Shown piece after piece: positions 26,131 through 38,421 of a DNA stretch of 64,000 bases. Source of the stretch: Hermodice carunculata. Lineage: Eukaryota > Annelida > Polychaeta > Eunicida > Amphinomidae. The notes below the pieces were generated by a model. That model made no database searches, was not told where the DNA came from, and worked only from the letters and a program-made list of their open reading frames with translations. The stretch spans positions 55,043,579 to 55,107,578 of the forward strand of contig OZ026612.1 of assembly GCA_964020975.1 (NCBI GenBank). Reading direction: 5' to 3'. Numbering within the stretch: position 1 is the first letter of the stretch; each line of letters starts with the position of its first letter. The position numbers were made by a program, and so were the translations under genes.

Positions 26131-28500
26131 GAGTCCTTCCTTCAGTCAAAGTGACACCCAGCTCAACTAGTACTCCCCTGCTGCATGCTGTTTAATTTAC
26201 TCTTGTAATGCATTTCAAGAATCTTAAAAATAAATGTGCAAACTCAGCCTTAAAATAACTAGTTATATCGTTCCTGTCATTGCAGTGTGTAGGAAATATA
26301 ACGTATCCACCCCATATTACAGATCCATAAAGAAAAATTTGAGCAATAAGAATATAAATCTGAATAGGACCGAAAGTGTACCGTTTAGTTGAATGAATTT
26401 GTTTTAAAACACCCAGAGGTTTGTTTGCGTTTTGGCATAGTTGACTGATGGTTTCAACAAAATTTCCGATTGGCGTGATTTTAATCCCAAGATAGGCAAC
26501 CTTTCTTGTTGTTCTAATTCATGGCTGCCTGTGATAAACCCGATGACACTTTTACCAACATTGTTTGATAAAACCTTTTATTTTTTTCCACATAAATGTG
26601 TGGATCTATTTTTTTTTTTTTTTCTTTTTTTACAGAATGAATATAACTGGTCTAGACAGCACTGTAAACCACTTTAAATTTCAGAAATAAGTAGAAAATC
26701 GTCTTAAAAAGTTTACCATTCAGTATTCTTGTATAAAACTAACTGGGTAAGGTCACAATCTTATGTAAAAAATATGTGGTAAGTCATTGATAAATAAACC
26801 GAAGGTTGGACTCCAGACGCCCCCTTGTTTTTTCGCCATTATTTGAAAATGTTTGCTTGGATAACTATGAAATAAATTTGATTTGATGAGATGACTTATC
26901 ATACATGTCGTTCAGAACTCGGTACATTAACTCTCCTTTTCCACATTTCAGTCATTTTTAAAATAGCACATCACACCACTCCGTATCCAGTTCTTTTTGC
27001 AGATCAACAAAACAAACGCTTCAAAAGTTTTGCTTTTGCTTACCAGCAACCATAAAATATTTATCTATGAGAACAGACGTACAAAATGTGGTCGCTCGAG
27101 ATTCCATTGACTTGATGTGAAATTTATTGCTAAAGTTAGCGCTTTTTCATTTGATTGCTCAAAGGGTTTTTTGGTGACTGCACGAAATAATTGTGATGTG
27201 CAACTGCCCCTAGAGATATATCTCTTTTATAAGGGCATATAGCAGGGCCACCTTTGTTAACAAGGGCAAGGAGACTTATTTTCCACAGACATGGGAAGTA
27301 TCCAAATGTGAATATCATATTGAATTGCTTTTCTAAAATTTAGAGTAATGTTTCTCTGATTTGATCATTTTATCAATATGCCATCTTTTCCCATGCGATT
27401 TATCATTTGTAATTCCGTCAATACTTTTTATTGCCTTTTTACTAGTTTCGAAATCAAGTTCAGGAAGGGTTAGAATCGTCATTTTATCTCCCTTTTTTCA
27501 CCTCTTCGCATAAGGTACTACACTTTGCTTTAGATTTGTCTGAAATGATTTTCGATAAATGTCCAAACCACAACTACGCCTTGATTTCTCTCAAATTGGT
27601 TTTATTTTGGGAACATCACGCTTCCAATTTCTTTATCAATTTCTAATATCGACTTGGGTTTTTGCCTTGAAGTTTGCTAAGTGAGTTTATAATATTATTT
27701 TTGAAAGTTTGCAAACATCTTGCTCAGCGAAACTGTCGATGTGTGGGTCGAAAAGGGTAGTCACGCTGGTCTGGTGATAATTGTCAGGCCAATAAGTTCA
27801 GTTATAAAAAAGTGAAGAACAGCTTTAAGCATTATAGGCAGTTGGACGTTTCTTTTTACGCTTTTGTTCGACAGCTCCGAAAAAATCACTTAAATGCTAA
27901 GTTCAATTTTCAGGTCGGGGCATGAATTTCTGTTAAAGTAAATATGTCACACTTTGTAACCGTTGATATAAAATCAATATCATCATATTTCGACACACGG
28001 AGAACACCCACACGATGTTTGTGGCCGTGAATGTTCCCCGTCATTTCTTTGAGATTATTTTCCAACAGGTCCACGAATTATTCGTGTTTGGTAGTGCATT
28101 CATGCTCTCCCGATTTTATTTGTCCCTGTTGTTCGTCGTTCTTTCTCGTCATTCGAAGGCTACGGTCGATGGTATTTGCGTTCCAAAAAGTCCGCAAATA
28201 GCGTAGTTACCAAGTTGGCTGTACAGACATGTAATGAGTTTCCACACTTCCCCTTGAATTCCTTTATACCATGAATAAATAATAGGCGATTCCCAAAAAA
28301 AGTGTTCATTTCTTTTAAAATACCAATTTCCCCTCTTCGTAGGACATATCTTTTACACTGAAATACTGAACTTGTGCTGGACGTTCTGTCTGATTTTGTC
28401 TAACTTCCCCAGTACGCTATCCGCTCCCAAGAACATTAGCTGCCTTGCATGAATTCAGCTAAAGAGAGAGTAAGGAGTGTCAAGTGAATTCGTTTTTCCT
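26130..28500 (-). pseudogene. Decayed LINE with endonuclease and reverse-transcriptase remnants
   Basis: Minus-strand remains appear in the order expected for a LINE. An endonuclease block KYDDIDFISTVTKCDIFTLT lies near 27950-28010. A reverse-transcriptase block with FPCLWKISLLALVNKGG and YKRDISL is near 27190-27320, CFVDLQKELDTEW near 26980-27010, and a C-terminal region with LYGSVIWGGY, FLRFLKCITRVN and RGVLVELGV lies at about 26150-26350. They sit in different frames, with stops and apparent deletions between them. The catalytic ADD block was not found. The copy looks old. Confidence 0.78.
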
Positions 28501-29371
28501 CAGCCTGTACAATGCTAAATAATTATTTTTTAGTTTGTTGTTGAACACGGAACAGATTGTGGAAAATATGAACATGGATTCGAACTTGAAATATTGAATT
28601 TCTCACTCTAAAATTGCAAACAGTGTTGCCCACACAATTTGAGTGACTTATGAAGTTTCTATCAGTGTTTGCACTTAGCTCCCACAGTGTAACGAGTACA
28701 ATATTGTCTGAATGCTCTCCTATTATCTTCTGGTCTTTAGAGCAAGACCAAATCCTGAGTGCGTTTCTGACGTCATGCTGTTGTAGCTCGTCAAGCTCTC
28801 TCCAGAATTTTGATCTCTTGGTCATACTGGTTGACCTCCGTACACATGTCATGAAACTTCAGTAATTTAGTGTCATATTAATCTATTGTATCTACTTTCC
28901 TGATGATATTCAGATTAGGGCACCTTACAGTGCCAAATCTGATGATAACATGGACATAGTAAACTTGTTGCTTCTGGTGGAGATAGGATAACCGTTGTTG
29001 CTGCCAAGACTGTTAATATTGACTGCTTCCAGTAATTATGGCTTATAAGTATTGTCAAATGTATCTTCTGACTGCGTAATGTCCAAATACATGTATATAC
29101 AAACATTTCTCAAACTGAAATGAAGGTTTACTAGTACTAATGTATTGTGTTGACTAGTTACTAAGTTTGCTATCAAAGTTCTGTGTTTGCACAATAATGG
29201 TAGTAAGATGAGTAACAAATAACAGAAGTATCCAAGAATATTAACAACGTACCGTCTGTTTTTATTAGATAACTACAGATACATGACGGAATGTATGCTT
29301 TGTTGTTGTTTCAGTTTACCAGTAACAAAAAGGATCAACAAACATTAAACTTATTTTGTTCCCTTCTCTAG
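28500..29371. other. Upstream region of the sulfotransferase-like exon, probably intronic
   Basis: No exon could be identified, although the following coding exon needs an upstream one. The stretch ends with the pyrimidine-rich TTGTTCCCTTCTCTAG, a good 3' splice-site candidate at 29370-29371. Short open frames at 28523-28852 and 28650-28865 carry no recognised domain. Confidence 0.4.
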
Positions 29372-30746
29372 CATTGATGTCGGACGAAACCTATTCCGCC
29401 TGTCTGTACATGCTCTCTACTGTGTGTTGTCTACGGTGATTGGTGTTGTTCAAAGTGTAACGTGGAGATGGTTGGGGGTTACAGAGAGAATTGAGAAAAT
29501 CCGCCAAGGTAAACTCTATGAAGCACAAGTTCTGAATGTAGTGGCACGATCCAAAGCGACTACCACCGAAAGTTCAGCAAGGGGAAATTTCATCGCTATT
29601 CACGATTCTTTTCAGCATCCCTCTGTGGTTCTACAAGACAACGTCTCCCTATTTGCCCTGACGCCAACTGAAGCTATATTTGTGGAAACACCATTTCACT
29701 TAAACATATACAGCAGCAAGACAAACGCCTTTCTCTATTTAGCTCAATACATGTATGCACGTCGTATTGTTTCATTACAACTGAATGTTTTCAGTCAGAT
29801 TGCCAAGGATATTGGTAATCCGAAGGTTCCTGTAATATTCGTATCACACACAACAAGATGTGGGTCCACCATGGCTTGTCAGCTGGCTGAACACAGCGGT
29901 GAAACGCAGGCCCCTGAAGGTACAGGAAATGGCATAGCTCTCAGCCAGCCAGATTGCTTTATGAATATATTAGATATGTTGCAAGAAGGTCTTGTGACGA
30001 AAGAGGTAGCAGAAATTCTCGTTTGTGATTCTGTTCGTGTATTATGCAAAGAGATGACGTCAAAACCAAATACTTGTATGTACCTCGTTAAACCACGTGC
30101 ACCCGCAATCCAATGGGTGCCTGTTCTTGTGGAGCATATGTCGTTTATAAAGCACGTGTTTCTCTATCGTTCTGGCATAAAAACCTGTCAATCTATGGAG
30201 AAGATCATAAACTCGTCATGCTTTCTCACAACTTTCATCTTTGCAGCTGACAAAATTCCTTTCATTCGGTGCCTCATTCCTGATAGTATAAAATACGAAT
30301 TTACACGCAAGTTCTTTTCAGTGTTGAAAGATGGTGAGCATTCATGGGCCAATGACTTAGCTTTTTTGAGGAGTTTAACAAAGTTTGAGTATGCATGTAC
30401 TTATTGGTGTTTGGCTTGTACCGAGTATTTAAAGTTGCAAAGACTGAAATACAACATTGCTGGGATAAGATATGAGGACTTCCTGCGTAGTCCTAGTGAA
30501 GCTTGGAACAGAATCCTCAAACATTTTGATCTTTCAGATTCCCTGAAAGTTGGAAAAGGGGGAGAACAAATTTTGAAATCAGATTCACAAGCCGGCACCC
30601 CATTTCAAAAGAACAAAATAGCGGCATATATTGCCCCAGAATCAACAGTTAAAACAAACAGCATATGCGACAAATTTCATGTTCCACGACTTGACGAAGA
30701 ATGTTTGCTCACAGGAACAATTACAAATGGATCTTTCAAGAATTAA
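29372..30746 (+). CDS. Sulfotransferase-like P-loop protein, terminal exon (partial)
   Basis: An open frame of about 457 codons. VPVIFVSHTTRCGSTM has the hydrophobic strand and TTRxGST loop that bind the 5'-phosphosulfate of PAPS in sulfotransferases. HVFLYRSGIKTCQSM resembles the 3'-phosphate-binding strand, and GIRYEDFLRSPSEAWNRILK matches the late YEDF block of the family. It would transfer sulfate from PAPS to an unknown acceptor. The long N-terminal part (about 150 residues before the loop) and its hydrophobic start (VHALYCVLSTVIGVVQ) could hold a membrane anchor. The frame opens right after an AG acceptor at 29370-29371, with IDVGRNLFRLS in frame. The first in-frame ATG comes only after about 125 codons (YMYARR), so an upstream exon probably supplies the start; a GTG at 29424 is unlikely. 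The loop has Cys where Ser is common (TTRCGST). No frame break is seen. Substrate and localisation cannot be told. Confidence 0.85.
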
Positions 30747-31019
30747 CATTTTTATGTCAATGACTGAGAAAGTTGCACTAACCTGGGCTATTACATTGAT
30801 TCTAGAATCGAATTATCGTGAATTCGTGAAGAGGCCTCCGATCAAGTGCCACCATGCCTGTATTGTCAAAGGAAAAAAGAAATAGAAGGAGAATGGTTGT
30901 GGCCATCAGGTGTTCGGAGAGTCCTGTGAAGGGATATGGCTCGTCTTATACAATATAGGAGAATCAAAGATGCTCATTTTATTGGATTAGGTATATATTT
31001 GCTTAAAATCTCTACTCAT
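30747..31019. other. Downstream of the sulfotransferase-like exon
   Basis: Probable 3' untranslated region and flank. No canonical AATAAA is seen in the first few hundred bases; the nearest candidates are much further on (about 32136 and 32266). Confidence 0.3.
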
Positions 31020-31270
31020 AGCATTTCTGCATTTCGATTTTTAGTTCTCTGAAACTGCAGGACGAATTCTGTTCAAACTTCCTTAAAATGTACCTTGGGT
31101 GGATCTCCACCAAGCATGTGTAAATTATTATGCTTTATTGACTTTTTCATTGGTAACATTGGGGGTTATTTTGGGAAAAGTCTTTAAAAATCTTTGTCTC
31201 TAAACCCTATAGGCCAATATGTATCAAATTTGCATAGGGACACTTCTGTATATATGTCCTTAATTAAAAC
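31020..31270 (+). repeat. Diverged fragment of the 516-bp core repeat found at 46800-47760
   Basis: CTCTGAAACTGCAGGACGA, then GTTCAAACTTCC and AATGTACCTTGGGTGG-TCT-CACCAAG, align with 47290-47380. This appears to be a solitary diverged copy of the family-R core with no visible ends. Confidence 0.6.
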
Positions 31271-33049
31271 TAAGTTACCTAGTTCAAATATTTCAGTCCT
31301 AAGGATACATCTATGTATGATACCTCTCCAGCAGTATGGTTTTCTGATGTATTGACAGTGTATCATGAAATATCACATGGACGCATGACAGGCCTGAAAT
31401 ACAAACCGTGGAGTAAAACCACATTACTAGGCCATGTATCAGGATCACAGTGACGTATCAATATACTGTCCGTGTTTAGCATGTACCCTCCCGGTACTTT
31501 AAATGTGCTTCTATAAAACCTTGACCACACAGGAATGAGGACTAGCATACCTGTCACCTTAAAACCTGTTAAAACTATGTCATCGGGTCAGTTGATGGGA
31601 TAACAATTTGTGTTTGGTTTTGGCTTGTTACATTTTAGTCCTTTCTCTCTATTCGCCACACCTTCATCATGTCTGAATGCATGGCTCAGTTAAACTAGGG
31701 CCTTAGGTCATGTAATGAGTTGATGATACCAGTATACGATGATCTCAAAGTTCATATCATGTAAGCCCACTTTTATTCTGCTCATCTCCACTTATTTTAA
31801 AGTGTAACTCACGAAGGAGCTTATTTAGCGGGGTAGCAGGGGGCGAGCACCTACATCCCCGAGTAGTTTGGCAGAGCACGGTATAGTCTGTGTGAAGATT
31901 CCTGCTCAAATGCGATTGGTAGAAGACTAAAGGAAAATAATAAGTCCCGTACTACATTAATAACATTGCCTGGTTTTGAGATGAGGCCATGACGGTGTGG
32001 GCTAGGTGGTATGTTTCACCCACAAATCTCTACTAGAGGTCAACGAAGTGACTATGGCGCCCCGGGGGCTACTCCCTATACCGAGCGTAATGGGGAAGTG
32101 CTGCTCTGAAGGGTGCCTTTTCGCCCGTACTTTCCCTAACAAAGGTATCAAATAAAATTCCTGTTTTTTTTAAAGTTTAACTCATGATATATATTGATAG
32201 TGCCCTAGACTTCACAAATGAAAGGCTTTGTCAATAAGTGGGGTACTAAAGCACAAAAGAATAAAGTTATTGTTGTAAGAGAGAAGAAATAGAACATCAC
32301 TGTAAGGTATTTACTGCATTATGTTTTGAAATACAGTATCAATGTTTTGTCACATTATGGGAATAAGCTGCATAAGATTTAAAGATTGCCTTGTTTTTAT
32401 TTTGTCAATTTGAGTCATGTTCTATAATTGTGTTAAAATAAAACATGGGAACAGTAAGAAACCTGTAAGGGATAATTTATGGATATTTTTGCAGTCCAAA
32501 ATTAAACTGAGATCAATGAAATGGCATTTGAAAGTAAGCTGCTGTATGAAAATCCCTGAATCAATTTTGCAGATATATATATATGCTCACATTAAGTTAA
32601 TGAAAAAAATTAAAGATTTACTATACCTCTAAATAGTGATATCCAGATCTGTATGTGTATATTAAATCTCATGTGTTTGCGACAAACTTATATGTTTACT
32701 TTGCAAATCAAGTAGACCCATAAGTTCAAATTTCAAATCTTTAGATCACAACCTTCATGTATACTTTTTATATATTTGCTATAATATTTTTCAATATATT
32801 AAACTCTAAAGGTAACAGATCCCTAAGGATAGAAACTTTTTTAATTTAAAATGAAATTTAAACAGACAGTGTGAAATGTATTTAGAGTTAAAATGGGGCA
32901 GAAGTGACTTAGGGAACTGGAATTTTTTGCCAAGGCGGGTGGGAGTGGGGGTGGGGGCTTGGAGTATTGGGATGAGCATACATCAGCTCTTTTCGTCCCC
33001 CGCACCCCCCCCCCCCATTAAGTGGTATGGATATTTTGTGAAACCCCTA
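31271..33049. other. Intergenic DNA
   Basis: No gene recognised. A GC-richer stretch at about 31820-32130 (with GGCGCCCCGGGGGCTACTCC) stands out from AT-rich neighbours and is followed by AAATAAAA; it may be an uncharacterised repeat. A C-tract lies at 33005-33017, just outside the inverted-repeat arm. Confidence 0.4.
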
Positions 33050-33109
33050 TGGTGGCACAAAAGTGCCAACTAAAATATTTTTCTCTCGCCATAAAAATGC
33101 AAAGGCAAA

Positions 33110-33500
33110 AACAAGACAATAAGAAAACAGAACAGCAAAAAAGAGAAAACACGAAGACGAAAACACTAAAGTATAAAACACGAAGGCGAAAATGCGAAAA
33201 CACAACCGCGAAAACACGACAGAAAATATGTCGTGTTTTCGCACTCGCATTTTCGTGTTTTCGTGTTAGCGTTTTCTCGTTTTCTTGTTTTATTGTTTTC
33301 TTCCTTGGTCGAAAACAAGAAAACACGAAAGCGAAAACACTAAAATATAAAACACGAAGGCGAAAAAGCGAAAACACAACCGCGAAAATACGACAGAAAT
33401 TATGTCGTGTTTTCGCAGTCGCATTTTCGTGTTTTCGCATTAACGTTTTCTTGTTTACTTATTTTTGCAATATCGTGCTTTCGCTTGTTTCACTTCCGTT
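33110..33500. repeat. Palindrome cluster of GAAAACACG-type units, left arm
   Basis: Many short units of the form CGAAAACAC are followed by their reverse complement GTGTTTTCG. The centres are CACGACAGAAAATATGTCGTG (about 33214-33234) and a second one near 33400, separated by CTTGGTCGAAAACAAG. The strand therefore folds on itself twice within 400 bp. Open frames here are artefacts. Confidence 0.8.
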
Positions 33501-33694
33501 TAACACCTTCCCATATGTTAGCTAACGGAATAAATCTACTGAATACTTTAACTTTTATTGTTTATACTTGTATTTTACAAATGAATTCAAAGGAAATGTG
33601 TGGACGCACCATGAAATAACCCCGCTTGATTGGTGCCCCTGTTGTAACGGGGTAGTTTTCTAAATTCATTGTTCTTGTTGTTTTTATTATATCT

Positions 33695-33717
33695 CGTTGT
33701 TGTTGTTGTTTTTGTTG

Positions 33718-33787
<70 letters not shown>

Positions 33788-33840
33788 CATTATTATTGTT
33801 ATTATTATTATTATCATTATAACTATTGTTATTATTACTA
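33695..33840. repeat. (TTG)n-(TTA)n microsatellite
   Basis: About 25 bp of TTG-type units and about 120 bp of TTA, mirrored as (TAA)n-(CAA)n at 38337-38432 in the other arm. Confidence 0.95.
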
Positions 33841-34335
33841 TATCTTGCTAGTACTAAACTGAACTGCTTAGCGGACGGTCATGATACCAAGATCGAGCGA
33901 ACAGGTAAAACTGGTATTCGAAAGAACATTTTAATACATGTTGCATTAATGATAATATTTACGGTAAATATTAGACTTTGATCCTTGAACTAAACTCTGT
34001 ACACAAGCCAACAAGCATATAAGTAAACAAACAAATAAACTTAAAGCCAGTCATGTCTGAGGAAATTCATGCTGATTCATGGAAATCCTGGTGACAAAAT
34101 TATCAGCGCCAAGGACCAAGAGGACAAGTCCTTCACAGGTAGTGTTCGTGTGGAAAAATAATCGTTCGGTGAAAAAATGGGTCTTTAATACAGTGTTTTG
34201 ACATAAAAGTTATAATATCCCCCCTCCCAACATGTCATGTCATACGAAAAAACAAAACAAAACAAGACAAAACAAAAAAAAAACAAAAACAAAAACAAAA
34301 AATAAAAAACAAAAAGAAAAAAAGAGAAAAAAAAG

Positions 34336-35306
34336 AGTTCCTAGATAATATATTTATCTTTCAAAAGACCATTATTTAAAGCAGATCGACCAATTAGCTT
34401 TTAATCAACGCTGTCTACAAAATTGATTGATAAACAAAAAATCATTTCTGAGGCCCTTATCGCCCACATTGTTGGCCGGAATGACAATATCGCTCTCCAA
34501 CCGTGGTCACTTTTGGTTGCAATTTTTCGAAGGCCTGTCAATGGACAAATATGATATATAGATTCCAACATACAATAATATTTATTGGCCTAAAAAGCAG
34601 CTATTTACCCGAACGACATCAAGGGCAGCCATAAATGCAAGCCTGTCACTATGGTTTCACACGCGACGGCGACAGCTTTCAAAGGGGACTCGAAAGCGGA
34701 TCAGTCACGTTACCCGAAAAGAGCAATATGTCTTTGTTAATGATGCTTGTGATCATACCGGCAAAAACAAAAACAAAAAAAAACAAACAAAAAAACAAGA
34801 AAAAAAAAAGACCATGATCAAGGACGAAAACAGAAAATGAAGCAAGCGGATACCAATGTGCATGAAAAAAAAAGTTGACGACCAAGCATACAGTACTTGG
34901 GGGAGAGGGTGCTAGGGTTTGATTTTTCTCTTTATTCTTATAAAATTTATAATTGCCATTCCAGACAAGTTGGACCTTCAGTTTGATCTCCATCCCTCTC
35001 AAATCTTTCTCTGAAAATGAGAAGTTAACTGCTGCTTTGCTCGAGGCTGACGGCAGTATGTCTTGCTTTTGGCATTTTTTATTTTGTGAAAAAAAGTTGT
35101 AAGATTGCTGGACAGAGAGAGACAGCGAGAGAGAGACAGACAGACAGACACAAAGAGAGTACCATGGTCGCTATATACATGTATATGGCAGTCCCAGCCC
35201 TGTTCTATTTGTTTAAAAATATGTATATTTCCATTTTTTTCATGTTATTCCACGTACAGTCAGACATGTTTGTTACTTTCTATGTAAACAAAGAGAAGAA
35301 TTTGAA
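34336..35306. other. Centre of the inverted repeat, left part
   Basis: No gene recognised. An A-rich stretch is at 34765-34812 and a GA/CAGA-rich stretch at 35115-35155. Confidence 0.45.
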
Positions 35307-35397
35307 CTAGGAAAGATGATTTGCTGCATAGCAAATCAGTGTGTGTGTCTTCAAAGCATATTGGTATGGTAATGTACAACTATTCCCTAACACAGGA

Positions 35398-35830
35398 GTA
35401 GAAGTTGGAATGGCATCTCTATCTATTACAGCTTTGAAGATATTCAAGATTGAAAATTTCGAATACTGCTAATTAGCATAATTTAAGTTGCTACAACTTT
35501 TATTTTAAATTCATTAGGTGCGCAATGGTCAACAACCCCCTGGTAGAAGTTGGAATGACATCTCTATCTATTATAGTGTTGAAGACATTCAAAATTGAAA
35601 ATTTCGAATACTGCTAATCAGCATAATTTAAATTGCTACAACTTTTGTTTTAGATTCATTACATGCGCAATGGTCAACAACCCCTTAGTAGAAGTTGGAG
35701 TGACATCTCTATCTATTATACTTTTGAAGATATATAAGGTTTAAAATTTCAAATGCCCGTAATTTGCATAATTTTAAACATCTTCATTCCTTTGTATAAA
35801 ACGCTCAAACTCCTTGTATGGAGATACAAT
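35398..35830 (-). repeat. 145-bp tandem core of family-H element 2
   Basis: Nearly three units: GTAGAAGTTGGA starts are exactly 145 bp apart, and the units differ by only a few bases. A related single unit appears at 63890-64000. Confidence 0.85.
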
Positions 35831-35896
35831 CATGCCAAGTTTGGAGTTTCTATGTATAATATTATATGAGAAAAGTGTCGGACAAATTTGCTGGTA

Positions 35897-35909
35897 AAGA
35901 AGAAAGAAA

Positions 35910-35961
<52 letters not shown>
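35897..35961. repeat. (AAAG)n microsatellite
   Basis: About 65 bp, inside family-H element 2 where the other copies carry a shorter TTTC stretch. Confidence 0.96.
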
Positions 35962-36056
35962 AACTCAGGAAAAACAAAAATATGTGTGTTGACACACACA
36001 CTTTAATAAAGAATTTCAGGAAAAACAAATCAGTGTGTGTTGACACACACACTTTC

Positions 36057-37794
36057 ATTAGCCTCCGACTTCTTTTTAAATCCTCTTTTTATCCCCCGCC
36101 TCCTTTAGAGAAATAAACCATATCAAGAACAGACGGAGAGAAAGAGAGATGTCATTTTGTATGCACGTTCCATGCTGCATACACTATACCAGATGAGGGG
36201 TCCAGATGGGCGGTCTTCATAGATAATGATCATGACGAGGTGACGACTGAGACAAGTGTCCTGTTAATGATAAACAAACATCAATCCCAGCATATACTAG
36301 AATTTTAAAAAATAAAAAAAACACACACACAGAACGCCTTATATGTGTTGAAAATCCATTAGTTTCAACGTTGTATCAGTGATAATACTGTGCATTGTCA
36401 CATATGAATAAATAAGTCTATCCGTTTCCTAGATTAGACACAGAGGTTAATAGTACACCGTGACCGAGGTGATGATGTTACAGTTTGGACGCATGGGTAA
36501 TTGTTTCTTGCCAGCCAAGGCGAACTGTGTTTGCTTACATAATTTATCTGACAGTGCGACACGCACTTCAATCGCCATTTAACAATAACGCAAAGTAAGT
36601 CTGTTTTGCAGACAAGAAAGTTTCCAATTCCATCAAAACGGAATTGGAGAAGGGATGGGGCAATTAAGGCAGAGTTCAGTCTTCGTGGCTTTGGCTTGGG
36701 TGCTGGTATGTGAGGTTGTCCGGAGTGTTAATTATATGCCAAGCCTATTTCACTGGTTCTTCTGCAAATTTTGGTCTTTCTCGTGATAAAGGGGACCATA
36801 CACACTGTCCTGCTTTCCCGGGTTTTGCCATTTATATAATTGGGCCTAATGTATAATTTTATTCTGCAGAGATATGTAACCAGTGTTACTTTACAAATGA
36901 AGATCTGCAATAAACTGATCGCGACACAAAACCGAAACTTCGTGACTGAGTTGCAGCGATAACGCGACAGATCGCTCTCACACACACACACATTATACAT
37001 GACCGATCGACCAAGCAAAAAACTGTGCAGAGCCACTTTGCAGACAGACTACGAAAAAGAAAAGACATGAGTCACAGCTCTATGGTAAAAATTTATATTT
37101 ACCTGTTGAAACAAACGTGATATCGTAATTTTTTATGATGTATTGTACTTTTTCTGACAAGATTCTGGGCAGCACACTTGGTGTAAGCTGTAGTTTGGCA
37201 TTTGAATGTGGGTGGGTTTCCGTGTAGATCTCCATGTGCATTCTTTGGAGTGACATATCTTTTAATATTGTGGTCTCCTGCAAGGGTTTAACCCCCCCCC
37301 CCAAAAAAAAATCCGATCAAGCAAAATCAGATAAAAGATACTCAGTTGGTAAGTTAGATGCTTCATCAGTAGAATTTAAAAAGCGATGTCCGATATGGAA
37401 GTAAGTTTGATCATGCACAGCCACCTCAATTATGCTTAATTCCGTCCCTTAAATTCCTTAAACATTTTTAAATCGTAAAGGCTTTACAAACTACGTTGAT
37501 ATGATACCAATAATTGATTTAATATTTTGCCCGATGATAGATGCATATAAGAGCATGCAGAAACGTAGCTCAAAACATGCTTGGTGGACTTTATCGTGTA
37601 GAAAATAAAAAATCTGCCATAAAGAGCTCAATTACGTATTACATTGAAAACTATTATATAGCAATCTTTTTTTAGTGATCAACCTCCGAACCGGAGTTCT
37701 GGAACTTATGCCAGAGAAATTTGTGGACACGTTTGGGTGCATCATGCATACCTTGTTCCAGCGACAAATAGTGAATGCCTTTGGGGGTTGTTTT
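36057..37794. other. Centre of the inverted repeat, right part
   Basis: No gene recognised. A 102-codon open frame on the minus strand (36728-37036) shows no domain. No transposase or polymerase signature was found in the whole centre. Confidence 0.45.
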
Positions 37795-38336
37795 TTTTGT
37801 TTGTTTGTTTGTTTGTTTGTTTGTTTGTTTGTTTGTTTGTTTGTTTTGTTTTTGTTTTTTTGTTTTTTTCGTTTTTTTGTTTTGTTTTTGTTTTTGTTTT
37901 TTTTTTTGTTTTTGTTTTTTTGTTTTTGTTTTTGTTTTTTCGTATGACATGACATGTTGGGGGGGGGGGAATATTATAACTTTTACGTCAAAACACTGTA
38001 TTAAAGACCCATATTTTCACCGAACGATTATTTTTCCACACGAACACTACCTGTGAAGGATTTGTCCTCTTGGTCCTTGGCGCTGATAATTTTGCCACCA
38101 GGATTACCATGAATCAGCATCAATTTCCTCAGACATGACTGGCTTTAAGTTTATTTGTTTGTTTACTTATATGCTTGTTGGCTTGTGTACAGAGTTTAGT
38201 TCAAGGATCAAAGTCTAATATTTACCGTAAATATTATCATTAATGCATCATGTATTAAAATGTTCTTTCGAATACCAGTTTTACCTCTTCGCTCGATCTT
38301 GGTATCATGACCGTCCGCTAAGCAGTGCAAGATCTA

Positions 38337-38421
<85 letters not shown>

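Larger units (their letters stand above)
33050..34335 (+). repeat. Left arm of a large inverted repeat
   Basis: Begins ATGGTGGCACAAAAGTGCC, itself a small hairpin, and ends in an A-rich, C-interrupted tract. It is matched in reverse complement by 37795-39050 over almost its whole length, with only scattered differences. It contains the GAAAACACG palindrome cluster (33110-33500), a unique-looking segment (33500-33690), (TTG)n-(TTA)n (33695-33840) and a further segment (33850-34240). No transposase is encoded. Confidence 0.88.
35307..36056 (-). mobile_element. Family-H element 2
   Basis: Minus-oriented. The 3' end is CTAG (reverse complement at 35307-35310) followed by T, preceded by the stem-loop GATTTGCTATGCAGCAAATC. 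The 5' end has the hairpin GTGTGTGTCAACACACAC twice (51-bp period, at about 35984 and 36034), then (TTTC)n and the block that contains ACTCCAAACTTGGCATG. The core is a tandem repeat of exactly 145 bp, with GTAGAAGTTGGA at 35398, 35543 and 35688. Its sequence is unrelated to the AGGTCA core of element 1. It lies inside the centre of the large inverted repeat. Confidence 0.75.

Noticed and set aside
29424-30746. GTG at 29424 as the start of the sulfotransferase-like protein
   Set aside because: Animal genes rarely start at GTG; the frame continues upstream to a good splice acceptor, so a spliced origin is more likely.
31820-32130. GC-rich stretch considered as a small nuclear or other structured RNA gene
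   Set aside because: No conserved snRNA, 5S or SRP motif could be matched; left as an unexplained GC-rich patch.
33022-33525. A 167-codon frame rich in Lys, Asn and Phe-Ser-Arg repeats, and its mirror at 38687-39100
   Set aside because: It is a translation of the self-complementary GAAAACACG array and not a protein.
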